Below are positions 37,315 through 44,564 of a DNA stretch of 64,000 bases, one piece after another. The stretch is taken from assembly GCA_947492585.1 (NCBI GenBank), contig CANLND010000001.1:168816-232815 (forward strand), given 5' to 3'. Within the stretch, counting starts at the first letter, position 1. The number at the start of each line of letters is the position of its first letter. The stretch comes from an uncultured Paracoccaceae bacterium (GTDB lineage Bacteria; Pseudomonadota; Alphaproteobacteria; Rhodobacterales; Rhodobacteraceae). A model generated the notes under the pieces. The model was not told the DNA's origin. It did no database searches and saw nothing but the letters and a program-made list of their open reading frames with translations. A program made the position numbers and the translations under genes.

Positions 37315-38565
37315 ATGGCTGAGACAGATAAGGCAGACACAGCAGGCGGCGCGGGCAATGCTCTCGCTCGAAAACTTGCTGCTACCAAAGACGGAACTGG
37401 GGGACTCAGCGGATCGCTGATGCTCCGTGCGCTGCGCCGATCATTGGCGCGGTCAGCTGCTGACCTGTGCGAACTGCCACTTGGGGTTATTGCCGCGCGC
37501 CAGTGTCAAAGCACCCCAGAAGACCTGACCGAACATCTGGACGATTCCAATTTGTTGATCGTATTGGATGGTCCCGACACTCGGATGGGGGCGGCATCCC
37601 TGGATGCGGCGCTTGTGACCGCACTGATCCAGCAACAAACAATGGGGCAGGTGCTCAGCTCCGGTCCGCAGGAGCGCAGCTATACCCCGACGGATGCGGC
37701 GATGATGGCCGATTTTCTGGACACCAGCCTTGCCAAAGTGACGTCTTTGCTGGCCGAAGAACCCGAGCGACATATTTTTGACGGTTACGCGTTTGGCGCC
37801 CAGATCGACGAGGTGCGCAAACTGGTTTTGGGGCTCGAAGCCGAAGACTACCGCGTCATTCGCGTCACCTTGGATTTGGCTGGGGGCCAGTTGCAGGGGG
37901 AACTGGTGCTGGTGCTGCCCGAACCCGTTCCCGAAGGTGATAACGTCGCAGAACTTGCTGGGGGATCACTGGGGAACAGTATGGGATCCATGCGCGCCGA
38001 ATTGAGCGCGGTCTTGTGCAAGATGCGGGTGCCCCTGAACCAACTGTCCGCTTTGAACGTCGGCGATATGCTCCCCTTGGATCAGGCGTTTTTATATGAA
38101 ACGGACCTGCTGTCGATCAGCGGTCAGTCCATAGCGCAGGGTCGTTTGGGCCAAATGAACGGCGCACGCGCTGTCATGCTGAACTTGCCCAAGACCAAGC
38201 TGGTCTCTGATTTGGATGACGGGGCAGGATTTGGAGATGCGCTGGGAGGGGCTGCCATCGCGGACGAGCCGCCAACGCTTGACTTGGAAATCGCAGCTCA
38301 GGGGGTTCAGGATCCCATGGATATGGGTGGCGATCTCGGAGGTGGGCTTGGCGATCTTGGTGGCGACTTAGGGGATCTGGGTGGTGGTCTGGACGACCTG
38401 GGCGGCGGTCTCGACGATTTGGCTGGCGATCTGGGGGATCTTGGTGACTTTGGCGGGGATCTGGGTGATCTGCCGCCACTGGGGGATGATCTGGGCGATT
38501 TCTCGGCCGATCAGGCCGCGATTGAAATCAGTGATCTTGCTGGATTGGACAGTGCGGGAACCTGA
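37315..38565 (+). CDS. Orphan FliM/FliN-like SpoA-domain protein with Gly-Asp-Leu repeat tail
   Basis: 416 residues. The central region (about 70-220) resembles a FliM-type middle domain (TRMGAASLDAALVTALIQQQ). Residues 226-292 form a SpoA (surface presentation of antigens) domain with LSALNVGDMLPLDQAFL and SISGQSIAQGRLGQMNGARAVML. The tail from about 336 to 396 is an acidic low-complexity run of GDLG/GGLDDL units. No flagellar, chemotaxis or type III secretion gene is nearby; it follows the kinase gene with a 95-bp gap. Flagellar FliM interacts with CheY-like receivers, so a link to the single-domain regulator two genes upstream is possible but speculative. Confidence 0.75.
   Translation: MAETDKADTAGGAGNALARKLAATKDGTGGLSGSLMLRALRRSLARSAADLCELPLGVIAARQCQSTPEDLTEHLDDSNLLIVLDGPDTRMGAASLDAALVTALIQQQTMGQVLSSGPQERSYTPTDAAMMADFLDTSLAKVTSLLAEEPERHIFDGYAFGAQIDEVRKLVLGLEAEDYRVIRVTLDLAGGQLQGELVLVLPEPVPEGDNVAELAGGSLGNSMGSMRAELSAVLCKMRVPLNQLSALNVGDMLPLDQAFLYETDLLSISGQSIAQGRLGQMNGARAVMLNLPKTKLVSDLDDGAGFGDALGGAAIADEPPTLDLEIAAQGVQDPMDMGGDLGGGLGDLGGDLGDLGGGLDDLGGGLDDLAGDLGDLGDFGGDLGDLPPLGDDLGDFSADQAAIEISDLAGLDSAGT
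38325..38510 (+). repeat. Coding repeat: Gly-Asp-Leu-rich units
   Basis: A run of degenerate units encoding GDLG, GGLDDL and related motifs fills the last quarter of the FliM-like gene. The codons vary (GGC/GGT/GGG, GAT/GAC, CTG/CTC/CTT/TTA), so the repeat has been kept at the protein level and is not a recent DNA duplication. Confidence 0.85.
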
Positions 38566-38663
38566 TGCCGCGCGCCACGACTATGATTGGCGAAAATCGG
38601 CGTGCCTAATCAAATCAGCGTGCCCAACCAGCCTGTCTCATCACAGCCTGCCAGACAGTCGTC

Positions 38664-39092
38664 CTACTTTTGTGTGGACAGCGCTTCGATCGTGGGGCGC
38701 AAGCCGGCCAGATCGTATCCGGCTTCAGAAGTTGCTGCCATGATTTCCTCAACATCCCGACCGGTGGCCTCACTTAAGGCCCACACCACAGAGCACCGTG
38801 TTCCGGATGCGCAATAGGCCAACACCGGCTCGGGGCAACCTTCATACAGGGCGCGTTGGCGGGCCACGTTTTGGGCATTCATCGTTTGATGAGTCAGCGG
38901 CAATTCTTCAAATCGCAACCCCGCAGCCTCAACCGCGGCACGCAACGCTGCGGCTTGATGGCTTGGCGGGACTTCGGCGTCAGGACGGTTGCAAATGACG
39001 GTCTTGAAACCGGCGGCGACAATCGCGGGGACGTCCTCGACCGAGATCTGGGGAGAGACCGAATAACGGGGGGTGAGAGTACGTGCATCCAT
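38664..39092 (-). CDS. TIGR01244 family sulfurtransferase/phosphatase-like protein
   Basis: 142 residues with the DUF442/TIGR01244 fold: RYSVSPQISVEDVPAIVAAGFKTVICNRPDAEVPP at the N-terminus and YCASGTRCSVVWAL with probable active-site Cys94 near the middle. The fold is related to dual-specificity phosphatases; in BigR/Blh operons it is linked to sulfide detoxification. There is no sulfide regulator here, so its job is open. The gene is convergent with the FliM-like gene (98 bp apart) and divergent from the small 71-residue gene. Confidence 0.87.
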   Translation of the reverse strand: MDARTLTPRYSVSPQISVEDVPAIVAAGFKTVICNRPDAEVPPSHQAAALRAAVEAAGLRFEELPLTHQTMNAQNVARQRALYEGCPEPVLAYCASGTRCSVVWALSEATGRDVEEIMAATSEAGYDLAGLRPTIEALSTQK

Positions 39093-39454
39093 GGGTCTAT
39101 TCTTACGCCTTTGTTTGCGAACGGTCTAGTTGGATCGCACGCTAGTCGCAAGAGCGTGAAATGGCCATGGTGCAATGCTGCGAGACCAGCACAAAAATGG
39201 CAAAAACGCAGGCATATGCGCAAGAAATATACGCGTATAATTCCCGCGTAAAATTAATGAAACCAACTGGCTCATAATTTAACGAAATTGCCGATATTTT
39301 ATGGGTTTAGTTGGTTTCTTCTCTTGTTTTACCACCGCCTCGTAATGTTGAATAAGGTCAATCGCTAACATCTGAATCAATCTAGCTCAGGACCGCAATA
39401 TCACGCGGAGCTGCTGGCGATGCGACTAATTGTTAGAGTGGACGGAGGACGCAT
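39093..39454. other. AT-rich intergenic region with palindrome and long inverted repeat
   Basis: This 362-bp divergent spacer has no credible gene. It contains a perfect 12-bp palindrome TATACGCGTATA at 39228-39239 and a perfect 10-bp inverted repeat, GAAACCAACT at 39259-39268 with AGTTGGTTTC at 39309-39318, separated by 40 AT-rich bases and followed by a pyrimidine-rich run. It is markedly more AT-rich than its surroundings. These may be regulator sites or the stem of a small RNA; neither is proven. Confidence 0.5.
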
Positions 39455-39670
39455 ATGACCACCAATGAACTACTCACGGCTGCTGAAACTTTGGAGCAGA
39501 AAATCCTATCCGTGACCGAAGACGGACGTCTCAGCTTTCACGATGAATATCAGGATGTCCTGCGCCGGTTGCGGGCCTGCGGTGCCAGCGTGCCCGGTCG
39601 TTTGCGGCGGTTAGAACATAACCTGCAAGAGCAAGCGGCTGAGCAGCTCTTTGACAATATGCCAATCTGA
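39455..39670 (+). CDS. Small hypothetical protein (71 aa)
   Basis: A 71-residue, charged, helical protein with no membrane segment; I do not recognise a family. The ATG has a strong GGAGG seven or so bases upstream (GGACGGAGGACGCAT), which supports translation. Content includes LLTAAETLEQKILS and LRRLRACGASVPGRLRRLEHNLQEQAAEQLF, likely two helices. It is flanked by the AT-rich region upstream and a stem-loop downstream and appears to be monocistronic. Confidence 0.6.
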   Translation: MTTNELLTAAETLEQKILSVTEDGRLSFHDEYQDVLRRLRACGASVPGRLRRLEHNLQEQAAEQLFDNMPI

Positions 39671-39679
39671 TCCGGCTTT

Positions 39680-39724
39680 GGCTGGTCCGTGTCTGACCCG
39701 TTTATTGGCCGACGCAGACCAGCC
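39680..39724. other. Stem-loop between convergent small genes
   Basis: GGCTGGTC (39680-39687) pairs perfectly with GACCAGCC (39717-39724); after a 1x1 mismatch a further five pairs extend the stem inward. It lies 9 bp after the 71-residue gene and before the stop of the convergent gene. There is no T-run, so it may be a Rho-type 3' end or an mRNA-stabilising hairpin. Confidence 0.5.
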
Positions 39725-39777
39725 GCGACCGAAAACGCAGACCTAATGCCTGCGCCGTAGGTTTATGCGGGCGACGT

Positions 39778-39996
39778 TCAGGTTAGGAACAAGCCGACCA
39801 TCACCAGAATTAGCCCCATCACCGACAACAGCAATGTGCCCAGATTGTAGGGAATGATGGCTTGAACCTCAGCGCGTAATGCTTCGTCGCTGAGGTTTTT
39901 TCGTTTGGCGTTGGCTACTTTGAAAATGCACCAGAACAGCCCCAGCATGCCAGCCAGAGTGAGCGCAGCCCCGATCCAGATTAAACTTTGCAGCAT
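39778..39996 (-). CDS. Small two-helix membrane protein (72 aa)
   Basis: The ATG at 39996 has AGGAG seven bases upstream; the longer frame to 40086 lacks support. The product has two hydrophobic helices (LIWIGAALTLAGMLGLFWCI at 4-23 and NLGTLLLSVMGLILVMVGLF at about 51-70) joined by a charged loop (KRKNLSDEALRAEVQ). No family is recognised with certainty. It is divergent from the GapR-like gene with 167 bp between them. Confidence 0.72.
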   Translation of the reverse strand: MLQSLIWIGAALTLAGMLGLFWCIFKVANAKRKNLSDEALRAEVQAIIPYNLGTLLLSVMGLILVMVGLFLT

Positions 39997-40163
39997 GTTG
40001 TGGCTCCTTCTCCAAAAAAGACAGCCTTCGGTTACGCGCTCTGTCCGGGTATCGCAAGCGGACAAATTGCATTGCCCCCCTTTCAACCCTTGCGATGCCG
40101 ACAGCGCGGCTGTATCTCCTGAGCCTGAAAAATTCAGCGAGCACAGTGTGAACGGAGCCGAAG

Positions 40164-40430
40164 ATGGACATCACCGAAGACGAAAAAAGCGAAAATTATC
40201 GTGTGACCGCAGGCGAGTTGCGTCAGTTCGTGGAGCGCTTTGAACGGCTGGACGAAGAGAAAAAAGCAATTGCCGAACAGCAAAAAGAAGTCATGAGCGA
40301 AGCCAAAGGCCGCGGTTATGACACCAAGGTGATCCGCAAGATCATCGCGCTGCGCAAGCGCGACGAAAACGACATCGCCGAAGAAGAAGCGGTGCTGGAG
40401 ATGTACAAAGAAGCGCTTGGCATGTCCTAA
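40164..40430 (+). CDS. DUF2312/GapR-like nucleoid-associated protein
   Basis: 88 residues matching DUF2312: GELRQFVERFERLDEEKKAIAEQQKEVMSEAKGRGYDTKVIRKIIALRKRDENDIAEEEAVLEMYKEAL. The coiled-coil N-terminal helix and the Lys/Arg-rich second helix are those of Caulobacter GapR, which clamps overtwisted DNA ahead of replication and transcription. The family is nearly universal in alphaproteobacteria. Gene spacing indicates a single-gene transcript, possibly running into the structured region and terminator downstream. Confidence 0.9.
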   Translation: MDITEDEKSENYRVTAGELRQFVERFERLDEEKKAIAEQQKEVMSEAKGRGYDTKVIRKIIALRKRDENDIAEEEAVLEMYKEALGMS

Positions 40431-40466
40431 TCCGCGAACAATGCTGCTCTTTTGCGGCATCTTTGT

Positions 40467-40634
40467 GAGGGCCACCTGACCGCCCAATGCGTGGCGGAGG
40501 TGGTCCCTCATAGCGCTTGCCTATCGCGCTATTGTGCCCTTTGACGCGCACATCTCGATGATTTCTCCCAGTATTGACCCGTGTATTGAGGCTGAAAAAA
40601 AGACGCCACAGCTGGTTTGAGCTGTGGTTTTTTT
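40467..40634 (+). other. Structured intergenic region, possible RNA element
   Basis: Three hairpins occur in succession inside a 437-bp gene-free stretch (40431-40867). The first (40467-40509) has three helices, GAGGG/CCCTC, CCACCT/AGGTGG and CCGCC/GGCGG, joined by small bulges and closed by an 8-base loop. The second (40510-40532) is ATAGCGC/GCGCTAT. The third (40606-40634) is a terminator-like stem with seven T. A further hairpin with a pyrimidine-rich loop lies at 40732-40760. This could be the 3' UTR of the GapR-like gene or an independent small RNA; I do not recognise a known RNA family. Confidence 0.45.
40606..40634 (+). terminator. Intrinsic terminator in the GapR-preT spacer
   Basis: CCACAGCT, a 6-base loop, AGCTGTGG form a perfect 8-bp stem directly followed by seven T. 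An A-run a few bases before it could make it weakly bidirectional. It isolates preT from upstream transcription. Confidence 0.85.
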
Positions 40635-40798
40635 GTGTCTGACCGTCAATTGCGCGTCATAAAACAGGGGAGATGCACAAATTTTCGGCACCAACCCAGT
40701 GCGTTGAAAAACCCCTGATGTCGAAGCGAGTAGCGTATTCCTTCTTCTTTTCAATACGCTGCGGTGTGTCTGTTGGTGAAATTTGGTTGGGGATAAAA

Positions 40799-40816
40799 TT
40801 TTACCAGTTGATAAAA
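40799..40816. promoter_or_regulatory. Degenerate RutR box upstream of preT
   Basis: TTTTACCAGTTGATAAAA is a dyad whose inner 16 bases match the RutR consensus TTGACCAnnTGGTCAA at 11 of 14 defined positions. It lies 51 bp before the preT start, a fitting operator position. Confidence 0.5.
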
Positions 40817-40867
40817 AATTCAAACGTGGCACTCTGAGATAACCATCACAGTTCAGGGAGACACCCA

Positions 40868-42202
40868 ATGGCCCACAGCCATCAGGCATCTGGCGTTCAA
40901 TCCGCGCGGTTATCAGCGTCGGAGATCGCCGAGAATTTTACCGATCTTCACCCCGCCTATAAAACACACGAGGCCGTGGTGGCTGCGGATCGTTGTTATT
41001 TTTGCCATGACGCGCCCTGCATGACGGCCTGTCCGACCTCAATCGATATTCCACAGTTCATTCGTGAAATTCAGGGCGGGCATCCCGAAAGCGCGGCACG
41101 CACCATCCTTGAACAGAACATTTTGGGTGGGATGTGCGCGCGGGTCTGTCCCACCGAAACCCTGTGCGAAGAGGTCTGTGTACGGGAGGTGGCCGAGGGC
41201 AAGCCGGTCGAAATCGGGCGGTTGCAGCGGTATGCCACCGATGCCCTGATGGCGCGCGGCGTGCACCCTTTTGAACGGGCGGCCTCTACGGGCAAACGAA
41301 TTGCTGTGGTGGGGGCCGGACCTGCGGGGCTTTCGGCGGCGCACCGACTGGCGATGCTGGGCCATGACATTGTGCTGTATGAACGCCGTGCGAAATCCGG
41401 TGGTCTCAACGAATTTGGGATTGCAGCCTATAAATCCACCCAAGATTTCGCCGCCCAAGAGGTCCAGTGGTTGCTTGAAATTGGCGGTATCACGGTGGAA
41501 TACGGCCAGTCGCTGGGGGATCAGCTGTCGCTGGATGCTTTGAACGCGACGTTTGACGCGGTGTTTTTGTCGATTGGGTTGGGTGGTGTGAATGCGCTGA
41601 ACACCAGCGGTGAAGATCTCGATGGCGTGCGCGATGCGGTGGAATTCATCGCCGAGCTGCGGCAGGCTTCGGACCTGACCGCGCTGCCGGTCGGACGTGA
41701 TGTGGTGGTGATTGGTGGCGGCATGACCGCGATTGATGCCGCCATACAGTCCAAATTGCTGGGCGCTGAGAACGTCACCATCGCCTATCGCCGCGGGCGC
41801 GATGCTATGGGCGCCAGCCGGTTTGAGCAGGATCTCGCGGCCTCTAAAGGGGTGAAGTTGATGTTCAACGTCATGCCCATGTCGATCACAGGCACCGGTG
41901 CTGTTCAACAGATAGAACTGGAATACACTCAAATCGACGAAGGGCGCGTGACGGGGACGGGCGAAACCGTGCAGGTGAACGCAGATCAGGTGTTCAAGGC
42001 GATTGGGCAGACGTTGACGGGCCAGCCGCAGGCGCTGGCACTGGAGCGTCGCAAAATCAAGGTGGATGACAATGGCAAAACCTCTGTGATGGGCGTCTGG
42101 GCTGGGGGAGATTGCGCCTCGGGCGGTGACGATCTGACGGTGACAGCTGTGGCCGAAGGGCGCGACGCAGCCATGGACATCCACACAAGCCTTATGGGCT
42201 GA
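40868..42202 (+). CDS. preT: Dihydropyrimidine dehydrogenase subunit PreT (NAD(P)H/FAD/Fe-S)
   Basis: 444 residues. The N-terminus carries eight Cys in two clusters (CYFCHDAPCMTACPTSID and CARVCPTETLCEEVC) for [4Fe-4S] centres. FAD binding is shown by RIAVVGAGPAGLSAAHRLA and the pyridine-nucleotide site by VVVIGGGMTAIDAA. PreT supplies electrons from NAD(P)H to PreA, which reduces uracil or thymine to the dihydro form. A GGAGA site supports the start; preA follows after 49 bp. This is the first step of the reductive pyrimidine pathway completed by the genes at 44.6-47.4 kb. Confidence 0.94.
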   Translation: MAHSHQASGVQSARLSASEIAENFTDLHPAYKTHEAVVAADRCYFCHDAPCMTACPTSIDIPQFIREIQGGHPESAARTILEQNILGGMCARVCPTETLCEEVCVREVAEGKPVEIGRLQRYATDALMARGVHPFERAASTGKRIAVVGAGPAGLSAAHRLAMLGHDIVLYERRAKSGGLNEFGIAAYKSTQDFAAQEVQWLLEIGGITVEYGQSLGDQLSLDALNATFDAVFLSIGLGGVNALNTSGEDLDGVRDAVEFIAELRQASDLTALPVGRDVVVIGGGMTAIDAAIQSKLLGAENVTIAYRRGRDAMGASRFEQDLAASKGVKLMFNVMPMSITGTGAVQQIELEYTQIDEGRVTGTGETVQVNADQVFKAIGQTLTGQPQALALERRKIKVDDNGKTSVMGVWAGGDCASGGDDLTVTAVAEGRDAAMDIHTSLMG

Positions 42203-42251
42203 GCCACTCCAGAACGCTTGCGTCTGGACCAGCAATAAAAGGAGCTGAAAC

Positions 42252-43556
42252 ATGGCTGACCTTACAACCGAATTTCTTGGAATTACCTCTCCGAACCCGT
42301 TTTGGCTGGCCTCTGCGCCCCCCACGGACAAGGAATACAACGTGCGCCGCGCCTTTGAGGCCGGATGGGGGGGCGTCGTCTGGAAGACCCTTGGCGCAGA
42401 AGGGCCACCCGTCGTCAACGTGAACGGCCCGCGCTATGGTGCAGTGTGGGGGGCGGACCGTCGCCTGTTGGGGCTGAACAACATCGAACTGATCACGGAT
42501 CGCCCGCTTGAGGTTAATCTGGAAGAGATCACCCGCGTCAAAAAGGACTATCCGGATCGGGCCATCATCGTCTCCTTGATGGTGCCCTGCGAGGAACAGG
42601 CGTGGAAAGACATCCTACCGCGGGTTGAGGCCACCGGGGCTGATGGAATTGAGCTGAACTTTGGCTGTCCACACGGCATGGCCGAGCGCGGCATGGGGTC
42701 TGCGGTAGGGCAGGTGCCGGACTATATCCAGATGGTGACGGAGTGGTGCAAAAAATACTATTCCAAACCGGTCATCGTCAAACTGACACCCAATATCACC
42801 GATATTCGCTTTCCGGCACGCGCGGCCAAGGCCGGCGGTGCGGATGCGGTGAGCCTGATCAACACGATCAATTCCATCACTTCGGTTAATCTGGACAGCA
42901 TGGCCCCCGAACCCACCATTGGCGGCAAGGGCACCCACGGCGGTTACTGCGGCCCGGCGGTGAAACCCATTGCCATGAACATGGTCGCCGAAATTGCCCG
43001 CTGCCCGCAAACCCATGGAATGCCGATCTCGGCCATTGGTGGTGTCACCACCTGGCGCGATGCGGCTGAATTCATCGCGCTTGGCGCGGGCAACGTACAG
43101 GTTTGCACCGCCGCCATGACCTATGGATTCAAAGTGGTTGAGGAAATGATATCCGGCCTGTCGGCATGGATGGACGAAAAAGGCCATGCGTCAATCCAGG
43201 ATTTCATGGGATCAGCCGTGCCCAATGTCACCGATTGGCAATATCTGGATCTGAACTACGTCACCAAGGCGCGCATCAGTGAGGCGGACTGTATTCAGTG
43301 TGGTCGGTGTTATGCCGCTTGCGAAGACACCTCACATCAGGCGATTGCAATGAGCGCCGACCGGGTCTTTACAGTAAAGGACGAGGACTGCGTGGCGTGC
43401 AATCTTTGTGTCAATGTGTGCCCTGTTGAGGGCTGTATCACGATGGAAGAAATCCCCGCCGGGGAAACCGATCTGCGCACCGGCGAAGTGGTTTCGGACA
43501 CCCATGGGGACTGGACCACCCATCCAAATAATCCATCGGTTCAGGCTGCCGAATAA
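42252..43556 (+). CDS. preA: Dihydropyrimidine dehydrogenase subunit PreA
   Basis: 434 residues: an FMN-binding TIM barrel similar to dihydroorotate dehydrogenase, with NPFWLASAPPT, the substrate loop NFGCPHGMAERGMGSAVGQ (active-site Cys region) and KLTPNITDI, followed by a C-terminal ferredoxin domain with CIQCGRCYAAC and CVACNLCVNVCP binding two [4Fe-4S] clusters. It reduces uracil and thymine with electrons from PreT. An AGGAG-type site precedes the ATG. A terminator lies between its stop and the convergent rutR. Confidence 0.96.
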   Translation: MADLTTEFLGITSPNPFWLASAPPTDKEYNVRRAFEAGWGGVVWKTLGAEGPPVVNVNGPRYGAVWGADRRLLGLNNIELITDRPLEVNLEEITRVKKDYPDRAIIVSLMVPCEEQAWKDILPRVEATGADGIELNFGCPHGMAERGMGSAVGQVPDYIQMVTEWCKKYYSKPVIVKLTPNITDIRFPARAAKAGGADAVSLINTINSITSVNLDSMAPEPTIGGKGTHGGYCGPAVKPIAMNMVAEIARCPQTHGMPISAIGGVTTWRDAAEFIALGAGNVQVCTAAMTYGFKVVEEMISGLSAWMDEKGHASIQDFMGSAVPNVTDWQYLDLNYVTKARISEADCIQCGRCYAACEDTSHQAIAMSADRVFTVKDEDCVACNLCVNVCPVEGCITMEEIPAGETDLRTGEVVSDTHGDWTTHPNNPSVQAAE

Positions 43557-43608
43557 AGCGGCCTTGCACCCGGCTGATACGGGTGGGTGTGGTGGACCAG
43601 AGAACGGA

Positions 43609-43633
43609 GGCTCGCGTTATTGCGGGCCTTTTT
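43609..43633 (+). terminator. Terminator after preTA
   Basis: GGCTCGC and GCGGGCC pair over 7 bp with one G-U, a 6-base loop, then five T. It lies 53 bp after preA and ends at the stop of the convergent rutR gene. Confidence 0.7.
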
Positions 43634-44269
43634 CTATGATTGCGCGGGATCGAGCAGGCGGCGAAACAGGGTTTCCAAATGCGCAGGCGCAGCATCGTAG
43701 GGGTCTTCGCCGTCCATCAGCGTGCGCACTTGCACATCAAAATCCGCATAGTGCTGGGTCAGCGCCCAGATGGAAAACATCAGATGCTTGGGGTGGGTTT
43801 GATTGATTTTCCCCGCATCCATCCAGGCTTGGATCACCGCGCTTTTTGCCTCAACAAGCTCTTTTAATTCGGTCGACAGCGTCTCCAGCATACGCGGGGC
43901 CCCCTGCACAATTTCGTTGGCGAACAGGCGGCTTTCACGAGGGTAATCGCGGCTCATTTGCAGTTTGCGTGCCACATAGGCCAGAATTTCCGCCATCGGG
44001 TCACCCTCGGGGTCCATCGCGCGCAAAGGATTCAGCCATGTGTCCAAAAGGTTGGACATCAGGGTGGTGAACATGGCCTCTTTTGACGGGTAGTAATACA
44101 GCAAATTTGGTTTGCTCAGACCGGCCGCACGCGCGATTTGATCAATCGTTGCGCCGCGAAAACCATGGGCCGAAAACACATCCAGTGCTGCCTCCAAAAT
44201 GGCGGCGCGATTTTTCTGCTGAATGCGGGTCTTTTTAGGGCCGTCGGCAGGGGGCTGAGCCTGTGACAT
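43634..44269 (-). CDS. rutR: Pyrimidine catabolism regulator RutR (TetR family)
   Basis: 211 residues with a TetR helix-turn-helix (RAAILEAALDVFSAHGFRGATIDQIARAAGLSKPNLLYYYPSKEAMF) and a ligand domain that follows E. coli RutR closely: SRDYPRESRLFANEIVQGAPRML, SAVIQAWMDAGKINQTHPKHLMFSIWALTQHYADFDVQV. RutR binds uracil and thymine and represses pyrimidine-degrading genes until these are present. The gene is divergent from the amidohydrolase gene; a near-consensus RutR box lies in the 295-bp shared promoter region. Confidence 0.93.
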   Translation of the reverse strand: MSQAQPPADGPKKTRIQQKNRAAILEAALDVFSAHGFRGATIDQIARAAGLSKPNLLYYYPSKEAMFTTLMSNLLDTWLNPLRAMDPEGDPMAEILAYVARKLQMSRDYPRESRLFANEIVQGAPRMLETLSTELKELVEAKSAVIQAWMDAGKINQTHPKHLMFSIWALTQHYADFDVQVRTLMDGEDPYDAAPAHLETLFRRLLDPAQS

Positions 44270-44384
44270 GATGACAAATATGCTCCGTTGTTCTGTGTCC
44301 TGAATAATTTACGTGCTGGACGCCTGATTTTACGACACGCGCTCCCATAGGAGCATAAAACCATTAAGGCTCTGCCGCATTTTC

Positions 44385-44399
44385 TTGACTGGGTGTCAA
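44385..44399. promoter_or_regulatory. Second TTGAC/GTCAA dyad near the RutR box
   Basis: TTGAC, five bases, GTCAA is a perfect dyad that shares its arms with the RutR consensus but has one base less between them. It lies 17 bp before the main box. It may be a weak operator or a -35-like element (TTGACT). Confidence 0.35.
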
Positions 44400-44415
44400 C
44401 CCGTGATAGCCTGAG

Positions 44416-44433
44416 TTTGACCGGTTGGTCAAA
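44416..44433. promoter_or_regulatory. RutR operator in the rutR/amidohydrolase promoter
   Basis: TTTGACCGGTTGGTCAAA contains TTGACCGGTTGGTCAA, matching the RutR consensus TTGACCAnnTGGTCAA at 13 of 14 defined positions (one A to G). It lies 132 bp before the amidohydrolase start and 147 bp before rutR, allowing control of both. Confidence 0.85.
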
Positions 44434-44564
44434 TCCGTGATCATAAACGGAGGCCAGCAGGTCCGGGGCGTGCAACGACTTCGCCTTGATGAATAGCCAG
44501 CTAAATAGGCAGTGCCTAAGACGCCATAGATGGCTGTCTGGCGGCCTTGGGGAGACCGCTCGCA

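Noticed and set aside
38325..38510. RTX-type calcium-binding repeats
   Set aside because: The units lack the GGxGxDxUx nonapeptide spacing; they are short GDLG/GGLDDL repeats.
40467..40634. 6S RNA, SRP RNA or tmRNA
   Set aside because: The conserved sequence blocks of these RNAs were not found in the region.
41039..42418. 459-codon open frame antisense to preT/preA
   Set aside because: His/Arg/Gln-rich translation without domains, fully overlapped by well-supported genes on the other strand; a GC-driven shadow frame.
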